Assembly: GCF_027595985.1 (NCBI RefSeq)
Contig: NC_073302.1
Span: 99,721,234-99,785,233, forward strand
Source: Sorex araneus
Lineage: Eukaryota; Chordata; Mammalia; Eulipotyphla; Soricidae
Length of the DNA stretch: 64,000 bases
Direction: 5' to 3'
Shown here: in pieces, positions 10,588-22,294 of the stretch
Layout of the letters: every line of letters begins with the position of its first letter
Numbering within the stretch: position 1 is the first letter of the stretch
Notes under the pieces: model-generated
What the model was told of the DNA's origin: nothing
Databases searched by the model: none
Seen by the model: the letters and a program-made list of their open reading frames with translations, nothing else
Made by a program: the position numbers and the translations under genes

Positions 10588-11530
10588 AAATAAAATATTG
10601 CTTTTGTCTTTCCCTTATGTCCTTTGCATAGTATACTTCAGAACAATGTCCTTTTTGTATAGACACAAGAAAACATTTAATACTATGCTTTGTAACTTGG
10701 GAATTAATATTCACTCCTAGGCATTGTTTTACCTGCGTTAAGCTTTAGCTGCCCTTAGTTCCTAGCACCCCAAAGCAGGGTCCTGACGAAGGGACTGGAT
10801 GGAACCAGGGCAAGCTGTGAGCTACCCTGGCATCAAAATGGGACAAGTGCCATAATACTTAACTGTAAGTTAAGAGCACAGTCATGGACAAATTCTGCAA
10901 TGATCCAAAAAGAAAAAAACTGGACAAGGACCCTGATTAGGGTTACGAAGGGCTTACTTGACCTGAGCACTGTAATCTGGGATCTATAAGGAGATGTCCC
11001 CAGCTGAGCCATGCTATAAGCTTAATGTATCTCTTACTGTGTCCATACAAAATGACTAATGTTATTAAGAAGTAGAATTAAGATGAGTGTTTAAATGGTG
11101 GTTGGGCTAAGAAAAGGAGAACCGCACCCCTACATTGAACAGATCTCATGGGAGGAGATCTTTGTCTCAGTAGAGCTTCCAGGGAAGGAAGGGCTTTACC
11201 TGTGTCAATTGTGCTATCTGACCTAGGGGTAGTTGTTACCCCCAGTGCTTGGGGGTTGAGCTTTAGACTAAGGCTGTGAGATAGGGAGCATGGAGAAAGC
11301 AGGATGGGGGACAGGAGGAATGCAGGAGGGGGTGAGATTGGAAGGAGGCAGAGGGAAATGAGATTGAAATGAACAGCGACTGATCACCAACCAGCCTGGT
11401 GACTCTGCTGGTGGCACCTGCAGGCCAGGGTGGAGAAGCAGCTCAGGGCCACCAAACACATGTGGCAGGAGAGAGGCTGCACCCTGGCACACTTATTTAT
11501 TTTTTGATCAGGCAAACCACCTCATGATCA
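10588..11530 (+). repeat. LTR-like interspersed repeat, second part
   Basis: Continuation of the repeat broken at 8873. Shared blocks with 60190-60660 include 'atgctttgtaacttggga', 'cccttagttcctagcacccc' and 'gctgtgagctaccctggcat'. Shared blocks with the reverse complement of 16410-17300 include the region around 11360-11400. It is probably part of an LTR, because the minus copy contains AATAAA followed by a U5-like stretch. I could not fix its termini. Confidence 0.6.
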
Positions 11531-12354
11531 ACTCTACTGCCACACCTCCTGTTTTTGGTCAGAATATATGGTAGCAATGTCCACCTTCCACCTGTTGTGG
11601 CAACTTCGCTTTGACTACCAGCACTACTGCTGTAAGACACTGGAAATTCACATTGTAACCATGAGCGCATTGAAAGGCATCAGAGCCCCTTGCCACCATC
11701 TCAGCTTGAAGAGAAGAACCACTACCGCCTGCGAACATGGCTGTCACCAAAGAGTCTTGAGGTGACTTAGAGAATTATGACTGGAGACAAACTGGGTTTC
11801 ACTGAAACAGTTCTATTTCTTCATATCCTCCTGTTTCCACATGCAGGTTTTTGGCAATTGAGCAAATTCCTTTACATACATAAAAATTGTAAGGAGTCTC
11901 TGGAATTAGAAAAGTTGGAACAAAAGAGAATTTTGGTCAAGTGTATGCAAGCCACTACAAAACAATGCCTCATGTGAAGGGAATATATTAGGAATAATTA
12001 TTTTTTTATTCCAGATAACTGGGCCTTTAGCATCTTCTCTGTGATTTATGAAAATGGTGAAAAAGTGTAGAATATTTTGTTGTTGTGCTGCATTTTCCAG
12101 AGACCACCCTCCTTAAATGAATGAATCTGTTATTATTGGGAAATTTCTTTTTTTCAATTAAATAGCATTTTTGAGACTGATTTTCTGAGAGTCATGAAGA
12201 TTGAAAATATCACATATTTGGCATGACACAGGAGAATTTTTTCACTCTGCATTTTCTTGCTGCCTATGAAGGCAAAAGGCTCTTTAAAGACAAAAATGCT
12301 TCCTTCAGACTTTCTTGAAAGAAAGCAATTTTTCCATTTATTAGTATTTTTCTT
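11531..12354. other. AT-rich spacer, no gene seen
   Basis: Short open frames at 11559-11765 on both strands have no recognisable domain. No repeat family could be assigned. Confidence 0.4.
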
Positions 12355-12475
12355 TTTTTAATTGAACCAGTGAGGTACAAAGTTGTTCGTGATTGGGTTT
12401 CAGTCATAGTGTGTCCCAACAGCTCTCTTTTCACCAGTGTACCTTTCTTATCATCAATGTTCCCAGAAAAGAAAG
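12355..12475 (-). mobile_element. L1 3'UTR terminal fragment
   Basis: The blocks 'gtacaaagttgttcgtgatt', 'gggtttcagtcat' and 'caccagtgtacc' are the reverse complement of the L1 3' terminus seen at 30830-30930. Confidence 0.6.
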
Positions 12476-12649
12476 AAATTTATTCCATAAATTTAGGCAA
12501 TGTGTCTGACCAAAAAAAGGCCGAGGTCAGAGGTACTTGTTATTTTAGGAGTATGCAAAACCATTGGCCATTCATCCATTCATATAAAGAAAAAAATATG
12601 TCTTGAAGACAATAAATGGTCTTTATTTCTTAATATTCCCTCAAATTTT

Positions 12650-13045
12650 ATTTTATGAAGCACCGTGATTCACAGTTACTCATGGCTGGGTTCGAGACAC
12701 ACAATGCTGCATCACCGATCTTGCCACCAGCTCCATGCTCCCTCCGGCAGTGGTCCTACCCACTCCCACAGCCTGACAGCTCCACATGCACCTTTTTAAG
12801 CTCTGTATGTAAGTTTGGGCCTCATGGTCTCAGTGCTGTTGACTCTGTGATTTGGATGTTTAGCTCTATCATTCCTTATCACAACTGATGTACTTTTCCC
12901 CTGGCCCATGTTGCTTCTCATATTTCTTCTTTCCTGACCCTCCACTCATTGTGTTTCTTTCTTCTCCCTATATTTTGTGGCCAAGGGTCATCTAGGCGTC
13001 TCCCTTGAAATAACTATACTTCCTCATCCAGTAATTCTAAATACA
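12650..13045 (-). mobile_element. Diverged L1 3'UTR fragment
   Basis: The first 100 bp ('caccgtgattcacagttact', 'gggttcgagacacacaatgc') weakly match the reverse complement of an L1 3' end. The rest is too diverged to align confidently. Confidence 0.4.
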
Positions 13046-13065
13046 ACATATGAGTGATATCACTA

Positions 13066-13335
13066 TATCACTGTATCACTGTCATCCCGTTGTTCGTCGA
13101 TTTACTCAAGCCGGCACCAGTAACGTTTCTATTCCTCCCAGCCCTGAGATTTTAGCAGCCTCTCCTTACTCATCTTTCCCAACAATTGGCGGTTCTTTCA
13201 GGGTCAGGGGAGTGAGACCTATTGTTACTGTTATTGAATACACCATAGGGAGCTTGCCAGGCTCTGCTCATGCCAGCAGGATACTCTAGGTAGCTTTCCG
13301 GGCTTCCTGAGAGGTATGTGTCTATATATATACAC

Positions 13336-13379
<44 letters not shown>

Positions 13380-13610
13380 TTCTATGATTTGTTGCCTCCT
13401 GTCTGAACTTCATCAAATATGGTGTGGTAATTATGGAAAATGGGTATGAAGTGTCTTATAATGTGTTGTGGCCTCGCGGTCCAAAAAGTGGCCTGGAGCG
13501 TGGCAGTGGTTGGGTAGTGGAGGTCGGCTGCCAGGGCTGGGTCCCTTGGGGCAGGGAGGGTTCTCACCCGCCCCCCTCTGGGGTGCCCCAAGTGAAAAAA
13601 GCCTGGCACA
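13066..13610 (-). mobile_element. Composite SINE with extra 3' module, second copy
   Basis: A type B SINE body (13066-13310, degraded and interrupted) is followed by a (TA)n microsatellite (about 13322-13375). Then comes the GC-rich module with 'ggcctggagcgtggcagtgg' that also occurs at about 2438-2500. The shared order of parts suggests a composite retroposon family rather than coincidence. Confidence 0.5.
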
Positions 13611-15260
13611 GAGTAATATCATCCAGTGTTTATCCTTCTTCTGGCTTATTTCATTTAACATGATATCTTCCAGTTCCACTCCTGTGGAAATTGCATGATT
13701 TCATCAATCTTTACTTCTGCATAGTATTCCGTAGTGTGTCTATACCACATCTTCATAAATACTTATCTGTCCTTGGATATTTAGGTTGATTGAAAATTTA
13801 AACTATTGTACTGAGTACTGCAATGGTGTGCTTATGTCCTTTTGAATAAATGCTTTTCTGCCCTGGGATAGAAAGCCAAAAGTGGAATTTCTGGGTCAGA
13901 TGGAGCTTAATTCTGAGTTTGAATACCCTGCATTCTGATTTCCATAGGGGTTGGATCAGATAGCATTCCCACCAGTAGTGGATGAGAGTTTCTTTTCAAC
14001 ACATATCTGCCAACACAGGTTGTTCCCACTATTTTTGATATGCGTCATTTTTACTGGTGTGAGATGGTGTCTCCTTGTTGTCTTGATTTGGATTTCCCTG
14101 ATAATAAGTAATGATGAGAATTTTTTCATAAGCCTGTTGTTTCATATGTTCTTCCTCAGAGAACTCTCTGTTTATTTTCTCTCCCCAGTTTTTGATGGGG
14201 TTTTGGATTTTTGTTAATCATGTAAGTACTTCATATATACTGGGTATCAACTCTTAGTCTGATGTGTTGACCACAAATATTTCCTCCCATTCAGTTAACT
14301 GCCTTTTAGTTTTAGTTCATGTTTCTTTTGCCAAGCAGAAACTCTTTGATTTGAAGTAGTCCAAATTGTTTATTTTGGTTTCATTGCCTTTGTCAGTGAC
14401 ATTGTTTCATTGAAGATACTTTTGATGTCCAGATCTTGGAGTATTCTGCCTATATTCTGCAATATATTTTACATATTCTGCAATGCATTTTATGCAAAAT
14501 CTTTATATTCTGCAATGTATTTATATATTTTGCAAAATTATATATTACATATAATATTATGTATTATGCAAAATATATACTCTGCAATGTATTTTATAGA
14601 TTCTGGTCTAATCTCAAGGCCTTTAATCTACTTTGAATTGACTTTTGTGTAAGGTGTGAGATACAGTTTTAATTTTTTGCTTGTAGTTATCCAGTCTTGC
14701 CAACACCAATTGTTGGAAGGACTGTCTTTACTTCATTTGATGCTCTCAACTACCTTGTCAAATATTAGCTTACATATATGGATTGGGGATAGGAGATTGT
14801 CATTGGGCATTCTGGTCTGATCTATTGGTCAGATACTCTGAGAACCTGTCCTCATTTCGATAACATGTTGTTTTGATCACTATGGCTTTATAGTATAGTT
14901 CCAAGTTAGATAATGAGATACCCCATAGTTACTTATTTTTCAGTATGATTTTGGCTATTCAGTGTCTCTTACGATATGATACAAACTGCATTATGGACTA
15001 CTCTACGTCCTTGAAGAATGGCATCTGAATTTGGGTAGGAATAGCATTGAACTATACAGTAGGATAGGTAGAATAATCATTTTGACACTCTTGATCTTTC
15101 CAATATAAGAGAACAGAATATTTTTTCCATTTCCTAAGGTCTTTTTCTATTTCTTTTTTAAGTATTTAGAAGTATTAATGGTATACATCTCTCACTTCTT
15201 TTGTTAAATTGACCCCTAGGTACTTGATGTTCTTGGACAATATTTTCAATGGGATATATT
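13611..15260 (-). mobile_element. Old diverged L1 (ORF2 C-terminus and 3' region)
   Basis: This minus-strand L1 covers the same span as the copies at 8.9-10.1 kb but is far more diverged. Recognisable blocks include 'tctgggtcagatgga' (13885), 'ggtgtgagatggtgtct' (14060) and 'tttttgatggggtttt' (14185). Around 14445-14600 an AT-rich motif, 'tattctgcaat', has been multiplied locally. There is no intact frame. Relative to the 8.9-kb and 19-kb copies it represents an older L1 generation. Confidence 0.75.
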
Positions 15261-16409
15261 CTTCTGTCTTTTTTTCTCTGATTCATTATTTGTGCATGAT
15301 AATGCAACTTTATATTAGTGCACTGACTTTAATTTCTCCCCAGGGGATTTTAAACCCCCCTGACTTACACCTCAGTGTAACTTTCCATTATCTGCCATAA
15401 CCTTTGTGGTGATGAAGTTTTCAGGAAGGGATGCCACCCCATGCCCTGGAAAGGAAACCCTGAAAGTTTCAGGAGGAGACCCACCCCGTGCCCGGGGAAA
15501 GGTCCCTAAAAATTGTCAGTCATTGGATTGGACGTTTCTATCAATGGCCTCTGAGTTCTACCCAGATGTCCTTGGAGTCTGACCTAGCCTCGGATCCAAC
15601 ACAGTTGCCTTCTGAGCCTAACCTATGGTGGTGGCTTTGGAAGGCCTTGCCTCTGGGCCAGAGGAGGAAAAAACTAACTTGTGACATCTTCTCACTAGTT
15701 CTTTCTGCCATTTCTGCAGACTGGCCTCATTAACATCTCAATTCCCTCCTGAAGATCTCTAGCCAACTCTCTTTGTTGGACTGAGAGCAGAAATAGGTGA
15801 AAGGGCGCCTGCCTGGGGTAGGTCATAGGCCATGGTCCCCCAGAATCTTAAAGTTCTGAAACACTGGTGGGGTTTCTTCTGTCCTTCCCTCTGTGATTAG
15901 TGACACACAGGACATGCAAGGGAGGAAGTGTCTCCTCAGGGAAACCACACATTCACACAGAGGTAAGATCATCACAGACCTTGCTCTAGACTGTTCCCAC
16001 AGGAGATTTTCACTCTTACCTTCATCCCTACAGTTCTTCACCACGTCATCATCATTCCTTCATGATGACAGTGGGGTCTCCAGGTGACTTATGTGACATG
16101 GGGAGGGGAGAGGTGACAGCCTCTAAAGGGATTCTCTCTCTCTTCACCCCTGCTGCCTGGGAATAACTGGAGAAATCCAGGAGTGAGAAGAGTCTGCTGT
16201 GGGCCTCCCTCCTGGCAGAAAAGAAAAGTCAGTCCTACACCTTACCCAGGCCTTTCAGTGTCTCTTGCCCTCACTGAAAAGAATTTCAGGAGGAGATGAG
16301 CAGTGAAACATGACAGATGTCATTTGAGGAAGGGGTGAAAGAGTGAATGAAGTGCTCAAGAGAGAACATAAGTGTATAAACCTAAAACACGCAGAGGGGC
16401 GTGAGCACT
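15261..16409. other. Unassigned DNA, possibly old LTR or ERV remnant
   Basis: No gene supported. Two similar blocks lie in tandem at about 15417-15510 ('gccaccccatgccctgg' and 'cccaccccgtgcccggg'). The position next to the LTR-like repeat at 16410-17503 leaves open that this is retroviral internal debris, but no protein similarity is readable. Confidence 0.35.
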
Positions 16410-17503
16410 CGCGGGCTCTCCAGGCGGCTGTCTCACTGCCGTGTTCGGTGCTCTGGAACCACTGTGTATGGGCTGGATTGGGACAGCTGTTGGCCAAGGA
16501 GAGGCGAAGGAAGAATGAGGACCAAGCTAGTTGTTGATTAGTTACCGTTTATTCAATCTTCCATCTTTCTCCTCTCCCGCACTCCCAGCTCCATCCTCTC
16601 TCTGTATCTACTGCAGCCTGGATTCCCCTTCACTAGTCTCTCCCCCTACTTGTCTCTCCCACCTTTCCCTCTAGGCTACAAACATCCAGGTAGCAAAATC
16701 AACATAGGAAAGCCCTTCCTGAGGGCAGCCAGGTTCAAAGGGAACGCTACCTAAGGGCATTCCAAAGCTCTTCCTGACTGCCAGTAGGCAAGATACCTCT
16801 TAAGGGCTTTTTCTCCTCTCCTTATTCCAAACACTCATTAACATCTTAATACTAGTTATTTTTGTATGGACATAGCAAGAGATACATTGAGGCTTGCAAG
16901 GCAGCTCTCCTGGCAACATCTTGCCCAGACTCAGACTACAGCACTCAGGCCAGACTAATCATTCCTCACCCTAGCAGGGTCCAAATCTAGTTATCATTGT
17001 TTGGATCATGACAACATTTGTCCATGATCAAGCTCTTAACTTATAGTTAAGCATTAGGCACTTTGGCCAGGCCCATCTCGATGCCAGGGTAGCACACAAC
17101 TCACCGCTTCCCTGGGTCCATCTCATCCCTTGGTGGGACCCTGGTTTTGGGGGTGCTAGGAAGTAAGGACAGCTGAGGCTTAGGTCCGGAGAACAGATGC
17201 CCAGGAGGAAAACATTGTGTAGAGTCAAATGAATCCCAGGTTACAAAAGCATAGCATTTGCTAAGTCTTCCTGTGTCCATACAAAAAAGCATTGCTTTAA
17301 ATAAACTATGCAAAGGACTCAAGGAGAAGAGAAAAATAATATTTACAAGTCAACAGAACACTAAGAAAGAAACTACAAATAAACACAGAGGAGTGGGAGC
17401 ACTGTAACAGGAGTAACCCAATAAACCTAAAGTACCTGAGGCTATGTAATCCTACACATAAGCTTCTGCAGAGTGGAGAGGGAGCCCCAGCACACCCCAA
17501 CAT
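16410..17503 (-). repeat. LTR-like interspersed repeat, minus-strand copy
   Basis: This is the longest copy of the family seen at 8600/10588 and 60115. Read on the minus strand it starts TGTTGGGGTG at 17503 and passes the block shared with 8690-8720. It then passes the 'gctaccctggcat' block (around 17090), and reaches 'gattgaataaac' (a polyadenylation signal-like AATAAA near 16555) followed by a U5-like stretch. TG start plus AATAAA suggests an LTR of about 1 kb. I found no matching target duplication. Confidence 0.55.
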
Positions 17504-17795
17504 TAGATATCACTGGATATGAACGTGGGGAAGTCCACATCCAAGAAGGAGCATGCAGCCCACATGCGCTTGGAGCAACACACAGGCATAGGCAGCACAG
17601 GGCATGGGCAGCAGATGCACCATGATCATACTTTAAAGAAGAACCATTTATTTTTCAGGAAATAGGTCACTGTATTTATTAATTTGATGTATGGCACTGT
17701 ATCCAGTTCATAGACAAACCTTCTTGGATTTATGTTTTATGTAACTTTAAAAGTAACATATCTTCCTTCAAATTATTGATTTGAAAGTGTGAAAC
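17504..17795. other. Spacer, no gene seen
   Basis: Nothing recognised between the LTR-like repeat and the next SINE. Confidence 0.4.
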
Positions 17796-17962
17796 ATGGG
17801 CAATTTGTAGGGTTCTTGCCGTGCATGTGGCCAACCTGGGTTTGATCCCTGGCATCTGGAATCCCAGATGGTCTCCTGAGCACTACCAGGAGTAATTTCT
17901 GAGTGCAGGGCTAGGAGTAACCCCTGAGCACGGTTGGGTGTGGCCCAAAGAGCCAAAAAAAA
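17796..17962 (+). mobile_element. tRNA-derived SINE, type A, diverged
   Basis: A + strand type A SINE with box B-like 'gggtttgatccctgg', then 'gtctcctgagcactaccagg' and 'agtaacccctgagcac', ending in an A-rich tail. The tail has evolved into the tetranucleotide array that follows. Confidence 0.75.
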
Positions 17963-18190
<228 letters not shown>

Positions 18191-18857
18191 CGTCAAACAG
18201 GGCAGGATGTATTCAGAGCCCAAACACATGACTGGAGACCTGCATTCAAATAACTTTGCTTTTCCAGGAACATTTACCCACCACCTACAATCCACACAAA
18301 TGGCTAACACCTGAGAAGGCCTTATTCAGAAAATAAAAATGGGTTACTCAGTGTATTTGATTAAGTGATGTTTAGATAATTATAAACTTAACAAATTTAA
18401 ATGTTTGCATCAGAAAAATAATCCACTCCAAAATTTTTCAGAAAATTGATTTTTCACTAAAAGACTTCCAATTTCCTAAAATTCTTTATTTCTACTTTCT
18501 GTGAAATAAATAAATATTTTTTTAAGCCAAACTTTGTGTGTTGCCGAAAGCCTCGGCAGCCACACCTGCCTCTTACAGCCTCTACCAGCTTTACAGCTTC
18601 ATGACAAATCTCAGAAAGATGCCAAGCCACGCTGATGAAACTTACAGGCACACTGGTCTTCTCAGTGAAAACTCTGGGTCCTCCTCCAAGAGGGCCGGGC
18701 AGAGTAACTCCAGTTTACAGATCCTGGAGTTGCTCGAGTGTGCAGCCCCATACATAGCCACAGCCCTGCAACACCTCAAAATCCCTCAATATTGACATTC
18801 CCGTAGGAACACAGCAAATTAGATGTGAAGGTAACACAGAAACCCACTGAATTCATT
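18191..18857. other. Spacer, no gene supported
   Basis: An 85-codon open frame at 18538-18795 lacks recognisable domains. It starts with TTG, so I do not call it a gene. Confidence 0.35.
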
Positions 18858-18861
18858 GTAG

Positions 18862-20084
18862 AGATGTACCAAAGTTTCCTCAACCAGTCATCTGTTCTAG
18901 GGCACTCGGGTTTTTCCCAGATTCTGGCTATTATAAACAGTGCTGCGATGAACATATAAGTGCAGATGTCATTTCGACTATACTTTTTTGCTCCTCTGGG
19001 ATATATTCCCAGGAGTGGTATTGCTGGGTCAAATGGGAGCTCAACCTCTAGTTTTTTGAGAATCGTCCATATTGTTTTCCAAAAGGGCTGAACTAGTCAG
19101 CATTCCCACCAGCAGTGTAGAAGGGTCCCTTTCTCCCCACATCCTCTCCAACAGCGGTTGCTTTTGTTCTTTTGGATGTGTGCTAGTCTCTGTGGTGTGA
19201 GGTGGTATCTTATGGTTGTTTTGATCTGCATCTCCCTGATGATTAGTGACGCAGAGCACTTTTTCATGTGCCTTTTGGCCATTCGTATCTCTTCCTTGGA
19301 AAACTTTCTGTTCATTTCTTCGCCCCATTTTTTGATGGGGTTGGATGTTTTCTTCTTGTAGAGTTCAACCAGTGCTTTATATACCATTGATATCAACCCC
19401 TTATCTGATGGGTATTGTGTAAATATCCTTTCCCATTCTGTAGATAGTCTTTGTATTCTGGTCTCTGTATCTTTTGCGGTGCAGAAGCTTTTTAGTTTAA
19501 TGTAGTCCCATTTGTTGATCTCTGTTTTTACTAGATTGCTTAGTTCCGTGTCATCTTTGAAGATACCTTTATCTTCAATATCGTGGAGGGTTTTGCCGAC
19601 CTTGTCTTCAATGTACCTTATGGTTTGTGGTCTGATGTTGAGGTCTTTAATCCATTTTGATCTGACTTTTGTGCATGGTGTCAGGTCAAGGTCTAAGCCC
19701 ATTCTTTTACATGCGGTTGTCCAGTTGTGCCAGCACCATTTGTTAAAGAGGCTTTCCTTGCTCCACTTCACATCTCTTGCTCCCTTATCAAAGATTAGAT
19801 GATCATACATTTGAGGTTGTGTGTAGGGATATCCCACCCTGTTCCATTGGTCTGCGGCTCTGCCTTTGTTCCAGTGCCATGCTGTTTTAATTGTTACTGC
19901 TTTGTAATAAAGTTTGAGGTTGGGGAGGGTGATGCCTCCCATCATCTTTTTCCCAAGAATTGTTTTAGCTATCCGTGGGCATTTATTGTTACATATAAAT
20001 TTCAGGATTGCTTGATCCATTTCTTTGAAGAATGCCATGTGTATCCTTATAGGGATCGCGTTAAATCTGTATAATGCTTTGGGG
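18862..20084 (-). mobile_element. L1 inverted segment (ORF2 C-terminal part)
   Basis: The minus strand carries a nearly clean L1 ORF2 C-terminal region. A continuous frame covers 19097-20179, with 'YRFNAIPIRIHMAFFKEMDQ' near its start and '[17 protein letters not shown]' at its end. At about 20084 the sequence switches to + strand L1 3'UTR. This head-to-head joint is the signature of twin priming during L1 insertion. The reverse transcriptase core is missing, so the copy is not autonomous. Confidence 0.85.
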
Positions 20085-20455
20085 TTAGAAAAAATGAGGT
20101 CATGAAGTTTGCATATAAGTGGATCAGCATGGAAATTATCATGGTAAGTGAAATTAGTCAGAAAGAGAGAGACAGACATAGAAAGATTGCACTCATCTGT
20201 GGAATATAAAATAATAGACTAGGAGTCTAACACCCAAGAATAGTAGAAATAAGTACTAAGGTTGACTCCATGGCTTGGAGGCTGGTCTCTCATTCTGGGC
20301 AACTCAGAGAAGGGAACACCAAGTAAAATGTGGTCGGAGGTCATGCAGGGGAGGAGTGACACGTGCTGAATGTAGACTAGAGACTGAACACAATGGCCAC
20401 TCAACACCTTTATTGCAAACCACTACACCTAATCAGAGAGAGAGAACGAAAGGGT
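20085..20455 (+). mobile_element. L1 3'UTR segment of the twin-primed insertion
   Basis: It begins 'gttagaaaaaatgaggtcat', matching the + copy at about 9985. The inverted partner stops at 'actttggtacat' (about 9950 in that copy), so only about 25-30 bp was lost at the inversion joint. The segment ends abruptly inside the GA-rich part of the 3'UTR at 20455, where a new L1 5' region starts. Confidence 0.8.
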
Positions 20456-20870
20456 GCGCGCCCCACGCACCCTGTCTTCCGATCTGGCTCTGTAACTGCG
20501 CCCGTCTATCAGGTACCAAGCTCTCTAACAGGAAGACACTGTGGACATGGCCTGTGTCTTAGTGGGCGTGGTCTCCAAGTGGGCGTGGCCTCCTGTCGGA
20601 GCGGCCAACGCTAACGCGGCCGCAGTTATTCTTTGTTAGCTCAGCTCAATCGGTACTGTGTATTTCTTTGAAAATTCACTTTTGCGATCTCAAACACTTA
20701 CGCAAAATATCCATTAGCTTAGTTTGACACTATAAAAGCTGTCAGTGAATAAGGGAAGTTTAGCACAATCAGAGCCCCTTCTTTCCACAAGTGGGAACAG
20801 GAATAAATAACTACAAAGTTCCAACTCTATACTTCTGTAACAATATGAAGAAGCAGTGAAAATCCCCTCC

Positions 20871-21797
20871 ATGAAGAGAGGGAGAAGAAAAGATACCAGA
20901 AACATCAACAGGGGTTACTCACATCTACGACCTCTCAGATAAACAATTCAGAGAGGAAATCTGGAGGAGAGTCGACCTACTCCAAGCAAACATGGAACAG
21001 ACATCCAATAAATTGAGGGAGGAGATGAACGAAGCACTGGAACGGTCTACCAAGAAAATCCAGGAAGAAATGAGACCAGAAATTTCAAAACTAAGAACGG
21101 AAGTCACACAAATAAAGGAATCGGTAGATGAATTAAAAATTTCACTAGATGCCCTCAACAGTAGAATGACTACAGCCGAAGACAGAATCAGCAACCCGGA
21201 AGATGAGCTGCAGAAAGCTTACAGACAACAACAAATCATGGCCAAAGACCTCAAAATGGCTATAGAGCAAATCACAGCCCTGGGAAATGACTTCAAGAGG
21301 AACAACATAAGAATCATTGGAGTACCAGAACCACAGGGAAGTAACCCCAATGAAAAAAACACAGTCAAAGACATCATTGCTAAAAAATTCCCAGAACTGG
21401 AGAAGGCCGGCATCCAGATACAAGGAGTCCGAAGAGTACCAGCAAAAAGAGACCCAAATAATAAGACTCCAAGGCAATATCATAGTCAGAATGATGGATG
21501 CTATGGATAGAGACACAATTCTGCAAGCAGCAAGGTCAAAGAAGGAAATCACATACAAAGGAGCACCCCTCAGATTTACAGCAGACCTGTCAGAGGAAAC
21601 CCTCCGAGCCCGAAGACAATGGTGGGACATAGTGAAAAACTCAACAAAATGAATGCCTCACCAAGAATACTTTATCCGGATAAACTCTCACTCAAACTCG
21701 AAGGAACCATACACTATTTCTCGGATAAACAACAGCTCAGGAACTTCATAGACTCAAAACCAATTTTGAAAGAAGGTCTAAAGCGGCTACTGTAAGA
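20871..21797 (+). pseudogene. L1 ORF1 (RNA-binding chaperone), frameshifted
   Basis: Encodes an L1 ORF1p-like chain: a coiled-coil region (20992-21270, heptad-like with 'REEMNEALERSTKK'), the RRM-like part ('NNIRIIGVPEPQG', 'KDIIAKKFPELEKAGIQIQG') and the C-terminal domain ('LRFTADLSEETLRARRQWWD', then 'ILYPDKLSLKLEGTIHYFSD'). The frame changes near 20930, near 21460 and again near 21650, so the protein is broken. ORF1p normally trimerises on L1 RNA to form the RNP. Confidence 0.75.
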
Positions 21798-21837
21798 CAA
21801 GGAGGAGCCCCATAAGAACAACAAATCCCACAGAAAA

Positions 21838-22290
21838 TTGACACAAAACCCCATCACAATAATCTCACTCAATGTCAATGGCCTAAATGCACCTATCAAG
21901 AGACACAGAATGGCAAAATGGATCCGGAAATTAAACCCAACATTCTGTTGCCTGCAAGAAACACACCTGAACAAACAGAGTAAACATAGACTCAAAGTTA
22001 AAGGATGGAAAACAATCCTGCAAGCAAACAGCCCCCTTAAAAAAGCTGGAGTGGCCATCCTGGTATCCGACAACATAGGATGAAAAAGATTAAAAGGGAC
22101 AGCGAAGGTCATTTTCTGTATATCAAGGGATATGTACAACAGGAAGAAATCACACTCTTAAACGTATATGTTCCTAACGAACGACTGGCTAAATATTTAA
22201 AACAACTCCTAACAGACTTCAAAGAGGACATCACTAACAGCACAATTGTAGTCGGAGACTTCAATATGGCCTTATCGACAGCAAACTGCA
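21838..22290 (+). pseudogene. L1 ORF2 endonuclease domain, truncated with stop
   Basis: The N-terminal apurinic-endonuclease-like domain of L1 ORF2p is recognisable from 'ISLNVNGLNAPIKRH', 'FCCLQETHL' (metal-binding Glu region) and 'VVGDFNMALS'. An in-frame TGA at 22081-22083 interrupts it after 'DNIG'. Coding similarity ends at about 22285, before the rest of the endonuclease and the whole reverse transcriptase. It is non-functional. Confidence 0.8.
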
Positions 22291-22294
22291 CGTC

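Larger units (their letters stand above)
20456..22290 (+). mobile_element. 5' half of an L1: 5'UTR, ORF1 and start of ORF2
   Basis: A CpG-containing 5'UTR (20456-20870) is followed by ORF1 and then the ORF2 endonuclease domain. The element is cut at 22290, where a polypyrimidine tract begins. The 5'UTR has two adjacent near-identical 16-17-bp units (20561-20577 and 20578-20593) containing GGGCGTGG, a KLF/SP-type GC box. Because L1 insertions are usually 5'-truncated, a copy that keeps the 5' end but has lost the 3' half points to later rearrangement or deletion. Confidence 0.75.

Noticed and set aside
18538..18795. 85-codon open frame of natural-looking composition
   Set aside because: Starts with TTG, no recognisable domain and no splice context as good as that at 5741; kept only as spacer.
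20476..20485. CTTCCGATCT, identical to the end of a common sequencing adapter
   Set aside because: Only 10 bases match, and neighbouring bases do not continue the adapter; it lies in plausible L1 5'UTR. Chance match is likely.
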